Assembly (NCBI GenBank): GCA_026874595.1
Contig: CM049310.1
Span: forward strand, 52,032,558-52,096,557
Reading direction: 5' to 3'
DNA: 64,000 nt
From: Sipunculus nudus
Taxonomy: Eukaryota; Annelida; Sipuncula; Golfingiida; Sipunculidae
In this document: piece after piece, positions 47,821 through 59,478 of the stretch
How positions within the stretch are numbered: position 1 is the first letter of the stretch
Layout of the letters: each line of letters opens with the position of its first letter
Translations under genes and position numbers: made by a program
Notes under the pieces: model-generated
What the model was told of the DNA's origin: nothing
Databases searched by the model: none
The model's input: only the letters and a program-made list of their open reading frames with translations

Positions 47821-48651
47821 CATGGAACTTGAAGGTTTGTATTTTTATTGTGATATTACACTTTAAGTAAGTATAGTAAAACCAGATGATTATTTCTCAT
47901 CGATATTGTGTATCGATGTTAGCATGGGAGCACAGGTTTAGGAAACCTAGGTGTTTTATTTGATGTCGGTTTCAGTTCAGTTGTAATCCTGTGAGAATTG
48001 TTTCTTCTCAGACTCGTCAGAGTTATTCTAGACAATTCCCTGTGATAGCATTGTTTAATGTAGGTTTAAAAGCAACGCATCTGCAAACATGATTTTCTCA
48101 TACTCTATATTTTAATATTCATGCATTGAACGGCAGGTCTCCACAATACTTTAAGCCGATAGGCCAGAGGCGATCAGAATGTGTAACGTTAGCATGGATA
48201 AATATAATGAAGGCACCAGGGGAAAACAGAATCTCCGAATGTCAGCACTTTAGGTAGTCGCAACTAGCAATTTGACGGTCCAGCGGACGGTCCGAGATTG
48301 TCAGTGAACCGACCAGCAGAGGGACTCTTTCCCGGTGTATCGAAAGAAGTCTGCAGGCGTCCAGCGTAGCTCACTAATAGATCTTTAAGTTATGTTTACA
48401 GAAGGACTTGTAAAAAGCCGTAAGCATCAGCCGTGGTTAAACCCATATATATAAATATATACGCTGATCGTTATGCGGTACCGAACATTGTCGTGAGTTG
48501 TGGCATGTTTGTGTACAGATACTGGATTTATCTAGAGTGAATTACAGGAAACTGCAGGTTGTACTGACATGTACTGGTTGAGTTTATGAGCTTCAGCCAT
48601 CTCAATACCCCGCTCAAAGAACCTGGAAGTCCATTTCCTTGGGGATGTGAC
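47821..48651. other. Spacer separating the two minisatellite blocks
   Basis: About 830 bases with no TCGTCCTTCC units. No terminal inverted repeats or target duplication were found at its edges, so an insertion is possible but not shown. No coding frame recognised. Confidence 0.5.
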
Positions 48652-49175
48652 AGTCGTCCTCTCAATATGGTTAACTCAGAAATAAAATCGTCCTTCCTAT
48701 ATGGTTAACTCAGAATTCGAATCGTCCTTCCTATATGATTGTCGTCCTTCCTATATGGTTGACCCCGAAATTAAATCGTCTTCCCTGGATGGTAAATTCC
48801 AAAATCAAATCTTCCTTCCCTTATATGATTAATTCGGCAAATCAATCGTACTTTCAAAAACTTTATAATCTTAAATTAACTCGTCCTACATAGATAACTC
48901 AGAAATCAAATCGTCCTTCCTATATGGTTACCTCTGAAATCTAATCGTCCTTTGTATATAGTTTACTCCGAAATTATATCGTCCTTCCTATAAGGTAAAC
49001 GCAGAAATGAAATCGTCCTTTCTATAAATATATAGTTAACTTCAAAAAGGAATCGTTCTTCCTACATAGATGACTCCTAAATTAAACCGTCCCTTCTATA
49101 TAGTTAACAAAATCCTCTTGCCAACATGGTTAATCCGAACATAAAGTCGTCCTTCCTATCTGGTAAACTCCGACA
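48652..49175 (+). repeat. 34-bp minisatellite, block 2
   Basis: About 17 units of the same type as block 1, better preserved (for example three consecutive TCGTCCTTCCTATATG copies between about 48692 and 48762). Unit length is 34 bases, with shortened and lengthened variants. No frame is kept open through the array, so it is not a coding repeat. Confidence 0.92.
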
Positions 49176-50310
49176 TCGTCCTACGTTTTATAATTACATA
49201 CCGCATGCATTCTGATTTAAGATATAATTTGTAAAATATGGTATAAATTTTGTGTACAGTTTAAGAACGTGTTATATCATAGTTTTATTTATTATTGATA
49301 AGTTGTCAACACTGTACATGTTGCAAATATGATGACAAATGACGTACCTTATGCTCGGGTTTTCGTCCAGATTACGTGTAAAAGACCTAGTGCCAGTCAT
49401 TTCTTCAATGGGACAAGTAAAATCATCCATTTAGTTAACCGCATAATGTTGAGACGTGCAGTCTCCCAAAGGTCTTAGTGTCTCGTACAACCTATTTTAT
49501 GGGACGCCGTAAAGACAACCTTACCCGATTAGTAGCTGTCTGCCTTAATAATTCTACAAATGAGGTTCTTGGCCGGTATTAACCCCTTTAGTCACATGTT
49601 AGTTCTGGGTCCCTGGTTTTCAAAAGGGCATGGAACTGAAACTATATGTTATCTAAGTAAAGGAACATATTGGCCCTAGGGGGAGAATATGATATATATA
49701 CTACAAATTATTATTATTTAATCAAAGCCTAATTTTACACTCGCACATTTTTAACTTGATAAGCATGGCGGCTGGACTTAAAATCTTAACTCAAAAAGCA
49801 AACATGACGTCAACTCTTTGAGAAATGAAGTATACGATTACAATTTAAGCTTTACATATCAACATAACTCTGATCAAACGCCATAGATTTACGTCAATGT
49901 ACATGCCCACGGTAAATTAACACATTCCCATTTATGAAGTTTCACGCCAAGTTCACAACATTTTGACATTTTTGACGACGTATCACACTGTCCGAAGCAT
50001 CATGTGACAACTGCAACATTCTTAGTTTACTATGACGTGTAAGTTACTATTGTAACTCGACTGCAGATGACGTCTACAATATAATTACTCGATTCTTAAT
50101 GAAGTCTACTAAAGAGTGTCGTTACGTCTCAGCATCGTAACTGGAGCGTCATAACATTTCCAAAATACTTTTAAAATAGTGTAACACGAGTTTACAAAAC
50201 GTTATAAGGACACTTAAAGCATTGTGACTGGAGTTTACATGAAACCTATTTAATATTATACACTATTTTATCTGACATCCAAGACATAGTAACTGGATCA
50301 CAAATTGCTC
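49176..50310. other. AT-rich stretch without recognised feature
   Basis: No frame of note and no repeat seen. ACGTCA/TGACG-type words recur between 49806 and 50155, without clear periodicity. Confidence 0.4.
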
Positions 50311-50512
50311 CTTCACCGTCTACACAACCCTGTTTTAACGGTTATATAATGCATTTGTGAAAACTGGACAAAGTTGGATTATGAATGGATTACTTACATG
50401 AATTTAAAATTTTACAATTATCCAGGAATGCTATTGTAAATGTAAACTTTAATTAAATGAAGCTATGGATACAAGTTGCGCAGGTAAAATTTATTTAGAT
50501 CCTGTATTGATT
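50311..50512 (+). repeat. 202-bp tandem duplication, unit 1
   Basis: Starts CTTCACCGTCTACACAACCC and ends GATCCTGTATTGATT. The next 200 bases repeat it with about a dozen substitutions by eye. Non-coding. Confidence 0.95.
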
Positions 50513-50712
50513 CTTCACCGTCTAGACAACCCTGTTTTAACGGTTATATATTGCATTTGTGAAAACTGGACAAAGTTGGATTATGAATGGATTACTAACA
50601 TGTATCTAAAATTTTACAATTATCCAGGAATGCTATTGTAAATGCAAACTTTTATTAAATGAAGCTATGAGTACAAGTTGCGCAGGTAAACTTATTTCAG
50701 ATCCTGTATTGA
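50513..50712 (+). repeat. 202-bp tandem duplication, unit 2
   Basis: Second unit, head-to-tail with no spacer. Roughly 93 percent identical by eye, so older than the 322-bp duplication at 30.8 kb. Confidence 0.95.
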
Positions 50713-51395
50713 GAAGTTCGGCGGAATCCCTGCATTACATTAGAATGCGAATCGGTAATGATTACACTATGGAATATTTTAAACGGAAGAAAATTAATAA
50801 AAGTCCACATAAAATACAGGCGTGTAGTGAATAGATGAACAAGCATTATAGCGGATATATTAATGACTTAAAGGCTTCAGAGGTATATTTTTATAAGCTT
50901 TTCCTTGCGTATTTTTATCTTTATATCATAAGAAAATCAATCAAAATAATGGAATGTAAAATCATGACTGCATTTTGACAAGGGTTTTATATATGTTTTC
51001 CGCCTGAAACTACTTTTTTCCTGCAGCCTTTATTAAATATTCAACGTGGGGTCATTTCCTCCATCGTGAGATTGGCACTAGACGTTGCTAACTAATAATT
51101 TATTCTGGGGGAATTAATAGCGCAAGCGGCAGTTTTGTCATTTTTTCTTGTATCCTATACACAGAACATGGCTACTTGCTTGGTTCACCTATAATTCATG
51201 CAAATTGGGTCAACTGTTATTATCCTCTGACGAAAAACTGAAAGGAAATTTGGCTATTTATCCGCTCAGCTTTAAAGCCAGCTATTCATCTTCCTTTTCT
51301 ATAGAAATTCCGTCATATCTGGCTTACTCTGCGTCGTATTAATAAACTACAGGCAATTCCTGTTAAGAAAAGTTCTTATAACGCCTCTGTGATGA
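50713..51395. other. AT-rich stretch without recognised feature
   Basis: A 64-codon frame at 51148-51342 is unrecognised. No repeats seen. Confidence 0.4.
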
Positions 51396-51419
51396 ATGTA
51401 TGAGCTTATTTATTTATCT

Positions 51420-51720
51420 ACAAGCTCGTAGTAAACACAACAATGTTGTCAAATGGAAAAAAACATGTTATCTAAGGTGGTTTTTGGCATATTTGCTGAA
51501 ACTGAATAGTCAGTAGTTGCAAAAGTCCCTTTGTTTAGGTTATTTAAGCGGGTCCCCCACTTGTTATAAATGCGGGGATATAAACAAAACGAACACACTG
51601 TGCACGGTGGGGTCGGCGTTTTCTGGCCTATTTAAAAAATGGTTCAAGGGAGCATCTTTTGTTATTAGACGTCATATACCTGAATTGGCCCCTTTAAGTT
51701 GCCAGGCCCCAAGACTGTTA
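51420..51720 (+). mobile_element. Fragment of hAT-like repeat family (copy C)
   Basis: Aligns in order with about 39350-39650 of copy B: AACAATGTTG, CTAAGGTGG, GTTGCAAAAG, GCGGGTCCCCC, TTATAAA, ATATA-ACAAAAC and TTTCTGGCCT all have counterparts. More diverged than copy A. The ends matching the inverted repeats of copy B were not found, so it is a partial copy. An 81-codon frame (51517-51762) is inside this repeat and not supported as a gene. Confidence 0.65.
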
Positions 51721-51724
51721 CATC

Positions 51725-52135
51725 TCGGAATGCTCTCAAATATTGACTTAAAATGGAAATAAAAATTAAAGATAAATGTTAGTGCTACATTTTATATCAA
51801 AATCCGCTTAAATGTAATTTATTTATTAATATTGTGGTCGTAACCTAGTTTAAAGACCGACACCCGGACCTTCAAAAAGGAAGACCAGGATGGGGTACAG
51901 GACATTTTAGACCACACAAAAAGTGACGCATGGGTCATGACGCGTAGCTGACATGGAAGAAATTCACAAAAGGAATTTTTATCATCTGAATGCAAAATTT
52001 TGTAGGTGGTATCGCCATTCAACTGTAGCAATTAAAAACCAACAAGAAGAAAAGTTTCATGGTAATATGTCCAGCCATTCGCATGAAATTTAGCCTGAAA
52101 ATTACTATGCACATTTTCGAAGGACATTCCTCGAT
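51725..52135. other. Unique stretch
   Basis: No gene or repeat recognised; a 70-codon minus frame (51819-52031) is not supported. Confidence 0.4.
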
Positions 52136-52223
52136 GTCAAGTCAGAAGATTCTTTGTCCAACATTTAAGTTTTGTACCTTGTCTGACTGTCTGGGTGCTG
52201 AAAATGTTTTTGGCCAGTAATAT

Positions 52224-52238
52224 AGGTCACCATGACCT
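52224..52238. promoter_or_regulatory. ERE-like palindrome AGGTCACCATGACCT
   Basis: Two perfect inverted AGGTCA half-sites with a 3-base spacer, the consensus form bound by estrogen-receptor-type nuclear receptors (established for vertebrates). It lies in a repeat array, so a regulatory role is not implied. Confidence 0.4.
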
Positions 52239-52703
52239 AATTTCAGCTTTCGATGGAGATTGCCCAAGACTTCCCTGTATATTGTATTTGAACATTCTAG
52301 GGCTAGCAGAAACAATTTGTGCCCATCTGATTTACAGGGTGCTAAAATCATGCTCTTGGCTCATAGTTCACAGGATATATGTCACCATGACCTGAATTCA
52401 GGTTTCCATGCAGATTTACCCAGGACCTGCCCGAATGTCATGTTGGAAGATTATAAGCCCAGCAGATATGTGTGCCCTGTTTACAGACGGATTGTTTCAG
52501 CTGAAAGTCTCAAAAGTAGAGAAGTGAAGCGTTAACATTAGAAAAAAAATGTAGGTAGCACCACCAGTTTTCAGGAAATAATAAAATATTCCATGATCAA
52601 TATGCATGGAAAGAATCATGACAATCGATGCATTAGTTATTCAGATACTGGAGCCTTTGTATCAAACTGGGGGTACTTTCGAGCCCCATCGCTCGTAGAA
52701 TAT

Positions 52704-52718
52704 AGGTCACAGTGACCT
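52704..52718. promoter_or_regulatory. ERE-like palindrome AGGTCACAGTGACCT
   Basis: Perfect inverted AGGTCA half-sites, 3-base spacer CAG, identical in core to the textbook vitellogenin-type ERE. It also lies in the repeat array. Confidence 0.4.
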
Positions 52719-52914
52719 AATTTTAGGTTTCCAAGGAAATTTTTTTATGGATCTCGATTCATGGGTGTAACGTTGGAAGATTCAGCACCTAGCAGATACA
52801 TTTGTTTGTCCCATCTGACTGACTGGGTGCTCAAAATCATACTTTACGCCAGTAGTTAGCACAATATATTTCACCGTGATCTAATTTTAGGTTTCCAATC
52901 TCAATGGTGCAGTG

Positions 52915-53685
52915 TCCACTTCAGGGGTCGGTAAGGGCACTCATTTTAAATAGTGGGCCATCTTATCATTTCATAAATGACAAAAAATATTTAATATTTA
53001 GACACGTTATAACTTTTATAAAGCCTGTTTTATCTTTAACCTCATATGCTAAATAGGCCCTTATATCGGGGATTTCTTTCAATCTTGTTTTATTTTTAGA
53101 CCTTGCCCCATCCCCTTTCCCAGTATGTTTGCATATTATTTGGCCCATAACAGGTCATATTTTACAGTTTTAATATGTTTCTGGGAATGTGAATTCATTT
53201 TATCACATTTGCGGTTGTAAACTCATATTTGAATTTCCCTAAGGTGTTTACCATCAGTGTCACCTGTTGTTGAACATGTAGTTCAGAATATGGAGGTATA
53301 AATGGACCTCGAGAAAGTGCTTCGATTAAATTAAATTAAATCAATCAGAGAAAAAATCACGGATTACAAAATGAATACCTGCTCTACTGAGAACACAAAA
53401 TGAAAAAAAAAACATGCAATACTTATTTCAATAACAGAAATACAGTCAACACTGACGATAACTGTTCACAATCTCCTTCTGCCATCGCTCACGCGCGGCC
53501 TGTCATGGAAGAACCGACAAGTGTACATACATCCCTTATCTTGTCGAACATACGGCATATGTGATCTTATTTAAGTCTTATAAGGCCAACAAAAGAAACA
53601 GAAGTAGCTCAAGCTTTATAAATAATAGTTCATATCATAGATTAGGTTAGGACTGTAGCTATATTTGTTAGCATTAATTGTGTTT
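52915..53685. other. AT-rich stretch without recognised feature
   Basis: A 60-codon minus frame (52966-53148) is not supported. An A-rich run lies at 53403-53411. Confidence 0.4.
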
Positions 53686-53885
53686 CGTCGATACAACGAT
53701 ACAACATGCAAGGCGCATCGATAACCGTGTTGGTGTGGCGTATCTATATATCAGTATATTGATACACCCCTAGAGACCAGGGCAAGAGTTCTGTGATTAA
53801 GACAAGGATCTTCGAGATCGAGCCGGGGCCAGGATCTTCTAGAGCGAGACCGAAATCAAAATCTCCGAGACCAAAAGACCGCTGC
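53686..53885. mobile_element. Probable DNA-transposon remnant (CGATACA and GAGACC-rich ends)
   Basis: A segment rich in CGATAC/GATACA words (about 53686-53770) ends in TTGATACACCCCTAG, whose reverse, CTAGGGGTGTATCAA, resembles the terminus of hAT-type elements seen in many animals. It is followed by CAGGGCAAGAG and a purine-rich run with CGAGACC/GAGCGAGACC words to about 53875, a second style of hAT end. No intact inverted pair or duplication is visible. Confidence 0.35.
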
Positions 53886-54905
53886 TTCTACCATATTTTC
53901 TTAATATTTCTAGTATAAAATATACATCTGTTCTTTTAATGATATGATGTAATTGGCAAGATGAAACAAAATGAAACTATTGATCAGTAGAGGAAAAGGG
54001 CAATCTTAGGAACGAATGATACTTTAATTACAGCATGATAACAACTTCATATGTGTATTCCGATAACGCGGCTGTAGTAAACTTAGGCAGTCTTACTACT
54101 CAATGAAACTGATTCATCATATTGAAACATCAAGAAATGAAACGTTTATTAGATTAATAATAGTAATTATAACATCCCTCGTGCACGTCGTCCCGACTCA
54201 TTGACCGATTACATTTTCCAATGTGGATGCACTTGGTGAGATTACTCTCGATATATTACTATGAGGGATTAGACCAGCAGATTGTGAAGGATATGGCCCT
54301 TGCTCCTAGAAATCCTGTAGTTAGGAAGATACAGAAATTCGGGGATCCACGCTGTCACCCGTAATCCTCCATACACGTACCCTGGCAAAAAGATTATCGG
54401 AGTGGTAATAGGAAACAAATCAATCCGGATGATTTAGCATGTCACTTCAAAGACAGTATGCTAATCCGGATTATCAGAATGAGCTCGTATAATGCTCTTC
54501 ATTACGAAGTCTTCAACCACAAGACCAGGGCGCGACAAGAGATGATCAAGCCTAAATGTCCCATTCTTCAACCGCCACTTTAGAATCCGACCTAACCGGC
54601 CGGCCCCTAATAAGGTTGTCCTTGGAAAGATGCCTGAAGATCATTCTTTAATGTCGCTGATACAATTAGTGGTCACGTGACAAGAAAGCTAGGTTTGCCC
54701 ACATTACTGCGTCTTTATGACTTAATTTTGTTTGCTTTGCTACCTTTGGTGTTCCTTACGAACGCATATGAAGGAAAGGTATTGTGTGCGGGGTCGATCA
54801 CCTGCAAAGGACGACCTTATTTTAGAAACCTCCAGTGTATATAACGCACTATATATAACTCTAGACCCGGATGAAACTACAGTACACTCGGAACCAATAT
54901 AAACA
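53886..54905. other. Stretch without recognised feature
   Basis: No frame or repeat of note. Confidence 0.4.
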
Positions 54906-54910
54906 CAACA

Positions 54911-55097
54911 TTACATATATAATTATATATTTAATAAAATCAAATATATTTAAACCCCAAAAACACTTATTTTGGGGTGATCATTCATGTGTTTTTCACT
55001 CGCATTATATATATAATTATACATAAATTAAAATTATATAAATAAACAAAAAAAAAACCACTGATATGGGGTGACCAATGATGTTGTTCATTCACAT
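54911..55097 (+). repeat. Diverged ~94-bp tandem duplication
   Basis: Two units, each an AT-rich stretch with ATATATAATTATA, then CAC-T-AT-TGGGGTGA-C, then ATTCA. GGGGTGATC at 54974 and GGGGTGACC at 55068 fix the 94-base period. Identity is moderate. Confidence 0.6.
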
Positions 55098-55940
55098 AAG
55101 GATATATGTCAGGTAAAATACCCGAGATTGGTGTTGGAGATTTCTAGCAAATTTCCGTGTTTATGTATACATATGTATGCTCTGTCTACTCACCCGTTTC
55201 GGCCTCGCGTCATATCTGTTTCGGTCCGCACCATGCTAGCTTCGCTCACCTTATTACATTATAGCAGCATAATATATGCTGCAGCAAAAAAAGACCTCTG
55301 CTACGCTGCCTATATAAATTATTATTAAAAATTTATAGATCCCCAAAATAAACAAGTATACAGATATACTCGCTCTTTTTATACAATTGTAAAAAGTCAC
55401 CGATAGCCTTATTCACGCATTCTGAAACTGTTTTATGTTCAATTTATGTTCAATTACTCTGATACAATAAATGAATCTTATTTTAAATATTATACTTCCC
55501 TTTAAATTAATTATTTAAGCTCGATTATGTTAATCCGTGCAGTCCTCAGCCGTGACTTAATGTTTCTTCCTGTAAGGGTATGCCATGGTACCGGGTGGTA
55601 AATGAAAATGATATAAAATTTCATCAACACCTATACTGTGTTATGACTCCTTGACTGACACAATGATGACCATCGATAATAATATCTATGGGAAACCGAT
55701 GGTCACCCCTTGGTGATCAGGACCACGGAGACTGTAAATTTGACTGCATGGTGACTGCAGGGCTGCTGACTCGGGAAGGGATATGAAGTGCATCCCTATG
55801 GTATTTCACTACATCTTAACTACACATTGGGCTTTCTAGATCAGACTAAAACAAAGGCCTTTGATTTGACAAAGCCAACCTGATTCTTAAAGGCTCATCA
55901 GTAGAGAGTGCTGCTGATAAGTGTAAATGCCCAACAAGTG
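55098..55940. other. Stretch without recognised feature
   Basis: An 85-codon frame (55071-55328) begins in the tandem repeat and is not recognised. Confidence 0.4.
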
Positions 55941-55943
55941 TGA

Positions 55944-55945
<2 letters not shown>

Positions 55946-56020
<75 letters not shown>

Positions 56021-56026
56021 TATATT
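55946..56026. repeat. Paired (TA)n microsatellites
   Basis: Two TA tracts (55946-55980, and about 55985-56025 with AAT interruptions) separated by TGAA. Confidence 0.95.
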
Positions 56027-56029
56027 TGT

Positions 56030-58135
56030 ATGAGTATAGAGGAACCAATTGGTTTAAGCATTCAATCTTACATGGTGAGTGCAACAACAGGGTGCACGAA
56101 ATACGTTGTAGTTAAAATGACTGACAAAATTGGATTCCTCTATATTTGTACAATTATAAAGTACTGGTCACATACCTTTGAGAACTCTATGGTAGTTGTT
56201 TGTAGCAGAAAACGCAGTCACTTTTTCCCCGATTACATTTTACTGCAATAAGTAGGGAAGATTAATTAAGACACAAGAGAAAAATTTACCTCGTCCTCGA
56301 AAATGGTCTGTTTTTGTTACAGGACAAATCGATTTTTTAATAAATCGCGTAGACAATAATTTCACACTGTGTCTGGAATCTGGGAGGTTGCTACATTAAT
56401 CAGACGTGCTAGACTACTTACATGTGGTAGATGTCTTCAGGCGTCCAAACATGTGGAAAAAAACTATGTTTAATCAAAAGTTTATTAAGAAGAAGCCGTA
56501 TCGACTGCCAAAGAAGAATGAGAGAGCTGGAGATATAATTGTCATATTATATTGTAGCATTTGAGGGGAGGGGGAGTTGATTTATCATACAATGGGGCTT
56601 CATATACGTTTCTTTTGCGCCATTCATCAGGAGCGCCAGCTTGAGAAATAAGGAGAATATTTTGTCATTACGACTTGAGATCTGATCTCTAAAAGTAGTG
56701 CCTCTTTTCCGTGACATACGCGTGTCAAATGAATTTTATTTCCTTTTACTGTTACAGTTTATTTCTCGAAGCCGTCACAGACTCTAAAAATCATTCTAAG
56801 AAAGTTCTGGTTTTGTTGAAATCAGCGAGGTTTTATCAGCAGAAACAAAAGAAAATGAATAGATGTTGTAACATTCATGTATAATACTTATTAGGTTACG
56901 CTTCAGATCAGTTGTTTTAAACAGAAATTTATCGCCGATTTGTAGAAGTTTCATTTTCAAATCACCGTATGGGTATGTATTTCTCGAATATACATTTATC
57001 AGCGGGGAATGGTTTTCAGCAAAAGGGGGTATTGTACACAAATTGAAAACGCCACACATATGGAAAAAAAGGATAAATATGTGCAATGTTTTACTTTACG
57101 TTTCAAAGCCCATTTCTTGAGAGGAGATCACGTGACACGATTCGTGTCAGAGCATATCAGCACATGGACCTGTTGATACCAGGAAGAGTATCAGTGCTGG
57201 CAATGTTTGTCACTTTATTTCAAATAAACCTTCCGAATCTATGACAAAAGCTATATATGATGGTGTCAACATGCGTAAATTTCCTTGATAAGTAACTGTA
57301 TCATTTGACACAAGCCTTGAGACAGATGTCTGTACTGCCATAAAGCCACATGACCCAAGATACTCTCTTTTGCATAGAGCACGCCAAAATTAACAAGCCA
57401 ATTAACGAAATACAGGACACTTGTGCCAAACACCACCAGAGGCGAGGAAGGCTGAAGAACCAAATAAGCAATTTGAAGATAACTTTGTACAAATACTAAT
57501 CAAATTTCACTATGAAAAGGTAGAGAAGGTATCAAAAAGTATGGAGTAGAACGGTATTACGCTTTACGATCTGGGAAAAATAGTACTGGGTGCGGAAGGC
57601 ATGACTCCCCCGGTCATTCCCGAACAAGGTGGCTAGGACTACGTTCAAAATGTGCTAAAAAAGTCCTTGACTGACGGTGAAATCATATAAGGTCCTTTGC
57701 AAAAAAAGCCATAATGTCCATACAATAAAGTCAACAGCAGCCTGCAAATATGAATGTTTCAAAACATTCGTACTTGCTTGTTGTTCATATACTGAATTCA
57801 TTTAAATGGACCAATACATATATTTGTCCGAATGAACGAGCTACCGAAGATGTGGCTATAATTAGCACATTATCATTTTCCCTGAGAGGATCGAAACTGA
57901 AGTGGCGGTAAGGTAGTCTCGGTATAATTTTTTACTCTGGCTTGCCAGACCTCAATTTGCGAAAAACAATTTGGCTTAGGAAAGCGAGGTCCATTCGGGT
58001 GCCAATTTGATTCCCGTTGGTCACGCAGTGACCTCAATATGCCAGCTGTAAGTACCCAGCTTTGAGAAGTTACAGCCATGTTTTAGTGTAACAAATTGGA
58101 CACGGATATTGCCTGAGGTAGGGACGAAACTCAGC
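56030..58135. other. AT-rich stretch; hydrophobic minus-strand frames near 57.3 kb
   Basis: Two overlapping minus frames (57266-57463 and 57301-57492) are both hydrophobic over about 40 residues. The first contains LVLQPSSPLVVFGTSVLYFV and the second WWCLAQVSCISLIGLLILA, both transmembrane-like. No clear splice sites, start context or family, so neither is called a gene. Otherwise nothing recognised. Confidence 0.4.
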
Positions 58136-58136
58136 T

Positions 58137-58654
58137 TTGGATCCCCGTCTTCCGCGTTATTCATGTAGCGAGATCAGCTGTCAGCGTTTCATCACGCTGA
58201 CAGACACGCAGGCATCCCGCCGGCGGTGCAGGGTGACTTCTCTTGCATCTCAGTCGCTGACAGCCCATGCTATTACCTTTGTTCAGAAGCCCTGCATGCG
58301 TATCTGTTACGTCAACCGCTTTCATTACCACGTCAGAGAACCTTGGCAGCGGAATCAGTTTCATCGACATACGTGAACAGAGGCCCTCAATTCTTTGGGA
58401 GCTGCGGCAAAAAGCACCGGCCAGGTCAAGCTTTAGGTAATGCAATTACCTCCAAGGTCTCAAAACCGACCGCGGCCATCACCCAGCGCTGCCTAAAAGA
58501 GTCGCAGACACTCAATTTGCTTCAAGTTCATATCCCTGCCAGGCGTCTGTGTGACACATATGCTCGGGAAGTAACAATATCTATTGAAGACCGTCGCTGG
58601 AACGACCTTTTAATGTACATCTACCCACAAATCCTTCAAACTTTACCGGAATGA
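58137..58654 (+). other. GC-richer patch with 142-codon open frame, not recognised
   Basis: Local composition is near 50 percent GC, against roughly a third in the surroundings. The plus frame 58226-58654 contains CGKKHRPGQALGN and ends IYPQILQTLPE before a stop; a 94-codon minus frame overlaps it. No domain recognised. It may be a decayed transposon coding region, an exon, or an old conserved element. Confidence 0.2.
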
Positions 58655-59427
58655 GCCAATGGGAAGTTATTTTACGGCCTACGTGGTGTGAATCCTAACC
58701 TTGTAATTAACACCATAAGATTTGTACAGAATGGGACAGAGCTCACCGAAAGGCATTTTAAAAGGCCTTAAGTATGACAATAAGGTTGGCGGCTTGAGGG
58801 TTTATGCTGATAGAACTGCGACATATTACTCTTCAAGCTTAAAACCCTGCGTGCCCATCTTTCCTGATGCGTTTAATACTGTGAAGGTAATAGTCAAGTC
58901 CTAGCCATCATGGAAGGTGGCATGTGAGCTCTAATACAAACATCTGGTGACGATATTTTGTGCTCATGGTTATTAAGAGAAGTGAAGCTGGCCAAGGCAA
59001 CGACATACCGTCTTCAAAATCGGTCCTATTTGACGACAACTCTAAATGACTATACAAAGTACGATATAAATTCCATGCAAACTATCCCATCACTATTTTT
59101 TTATTTCACGTAATTAGAGTTTCGTCATGTCTTCCTTATACTTGCCGATTTCTGAAATTAAATGAACACCATGTTCCATATTGACCATATATACTTTTCA
59201 GACTATTCTTAAATTTCGGACGTTAGACATTTTAGATTATATTACGTAAATACCGCATTCCGTTTTCATGGTATCTTTACGATATTTTCAGCGGCTGTTA
59301 CAGAGAAGATTTGCTTCAAGGTAATGGAATACTGTTGCACTGGAAATAAATATGTTGTACGTTAAACATCGGAAGGTGGGGCCAAATGGTGATTTCTAGG
59401 TGTCAGGATTTATGTGGGACAGGGTGG

Positions 59428-59478
59428 CCATCTGACCGATAATGGGTAATGTTCAAGTCCTACCCCTCTTTTTTTAAT
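59428..59478 (+). mobile_element. Possible tRNA-like SINE remnant
   Basis: TGGCCATCTG near 59428 is a poor A-box. TGTTCAAGTCC at about 59450 is a B-box with one change. A seven-base T run follows at 59470, as in the candidate at 14.3 kb. Spacing is short (about 25 bases), suggesting a deletion or chance. Confidence 0.25.

Larger units (their letters stand above)
52140..52910 (+). repeat. Degenerate ~160-bp tandem array with palindromic nuclear-receptor-type sites
   Basis: Each unit carries a GGTCAC..GTGACC or GGTCACCATGACC palindrome, then AGGTTTCCA, GTTGGAAGATT, AGCAGATA, CTGACTGGGTGCT and AAAATCAT, in that order. The palindromes sit at 52224, 52379, 52704 and about 52868, that is spacings of about 155, 325 (two units) and 164. 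The units are strongly diverged and partly lost between 52540 and 52640. Frames of 66, 69 and 91 codons across the array are shadows. Confidence 0.75.

Noticed and set aside
47550-49175. Idea that the regularly repeated 34-base units form a CRISPR-like array
   Set aside because: Units are directly contiguous and degenerate, with no unique spacers; the surroundings look eukaryotic.
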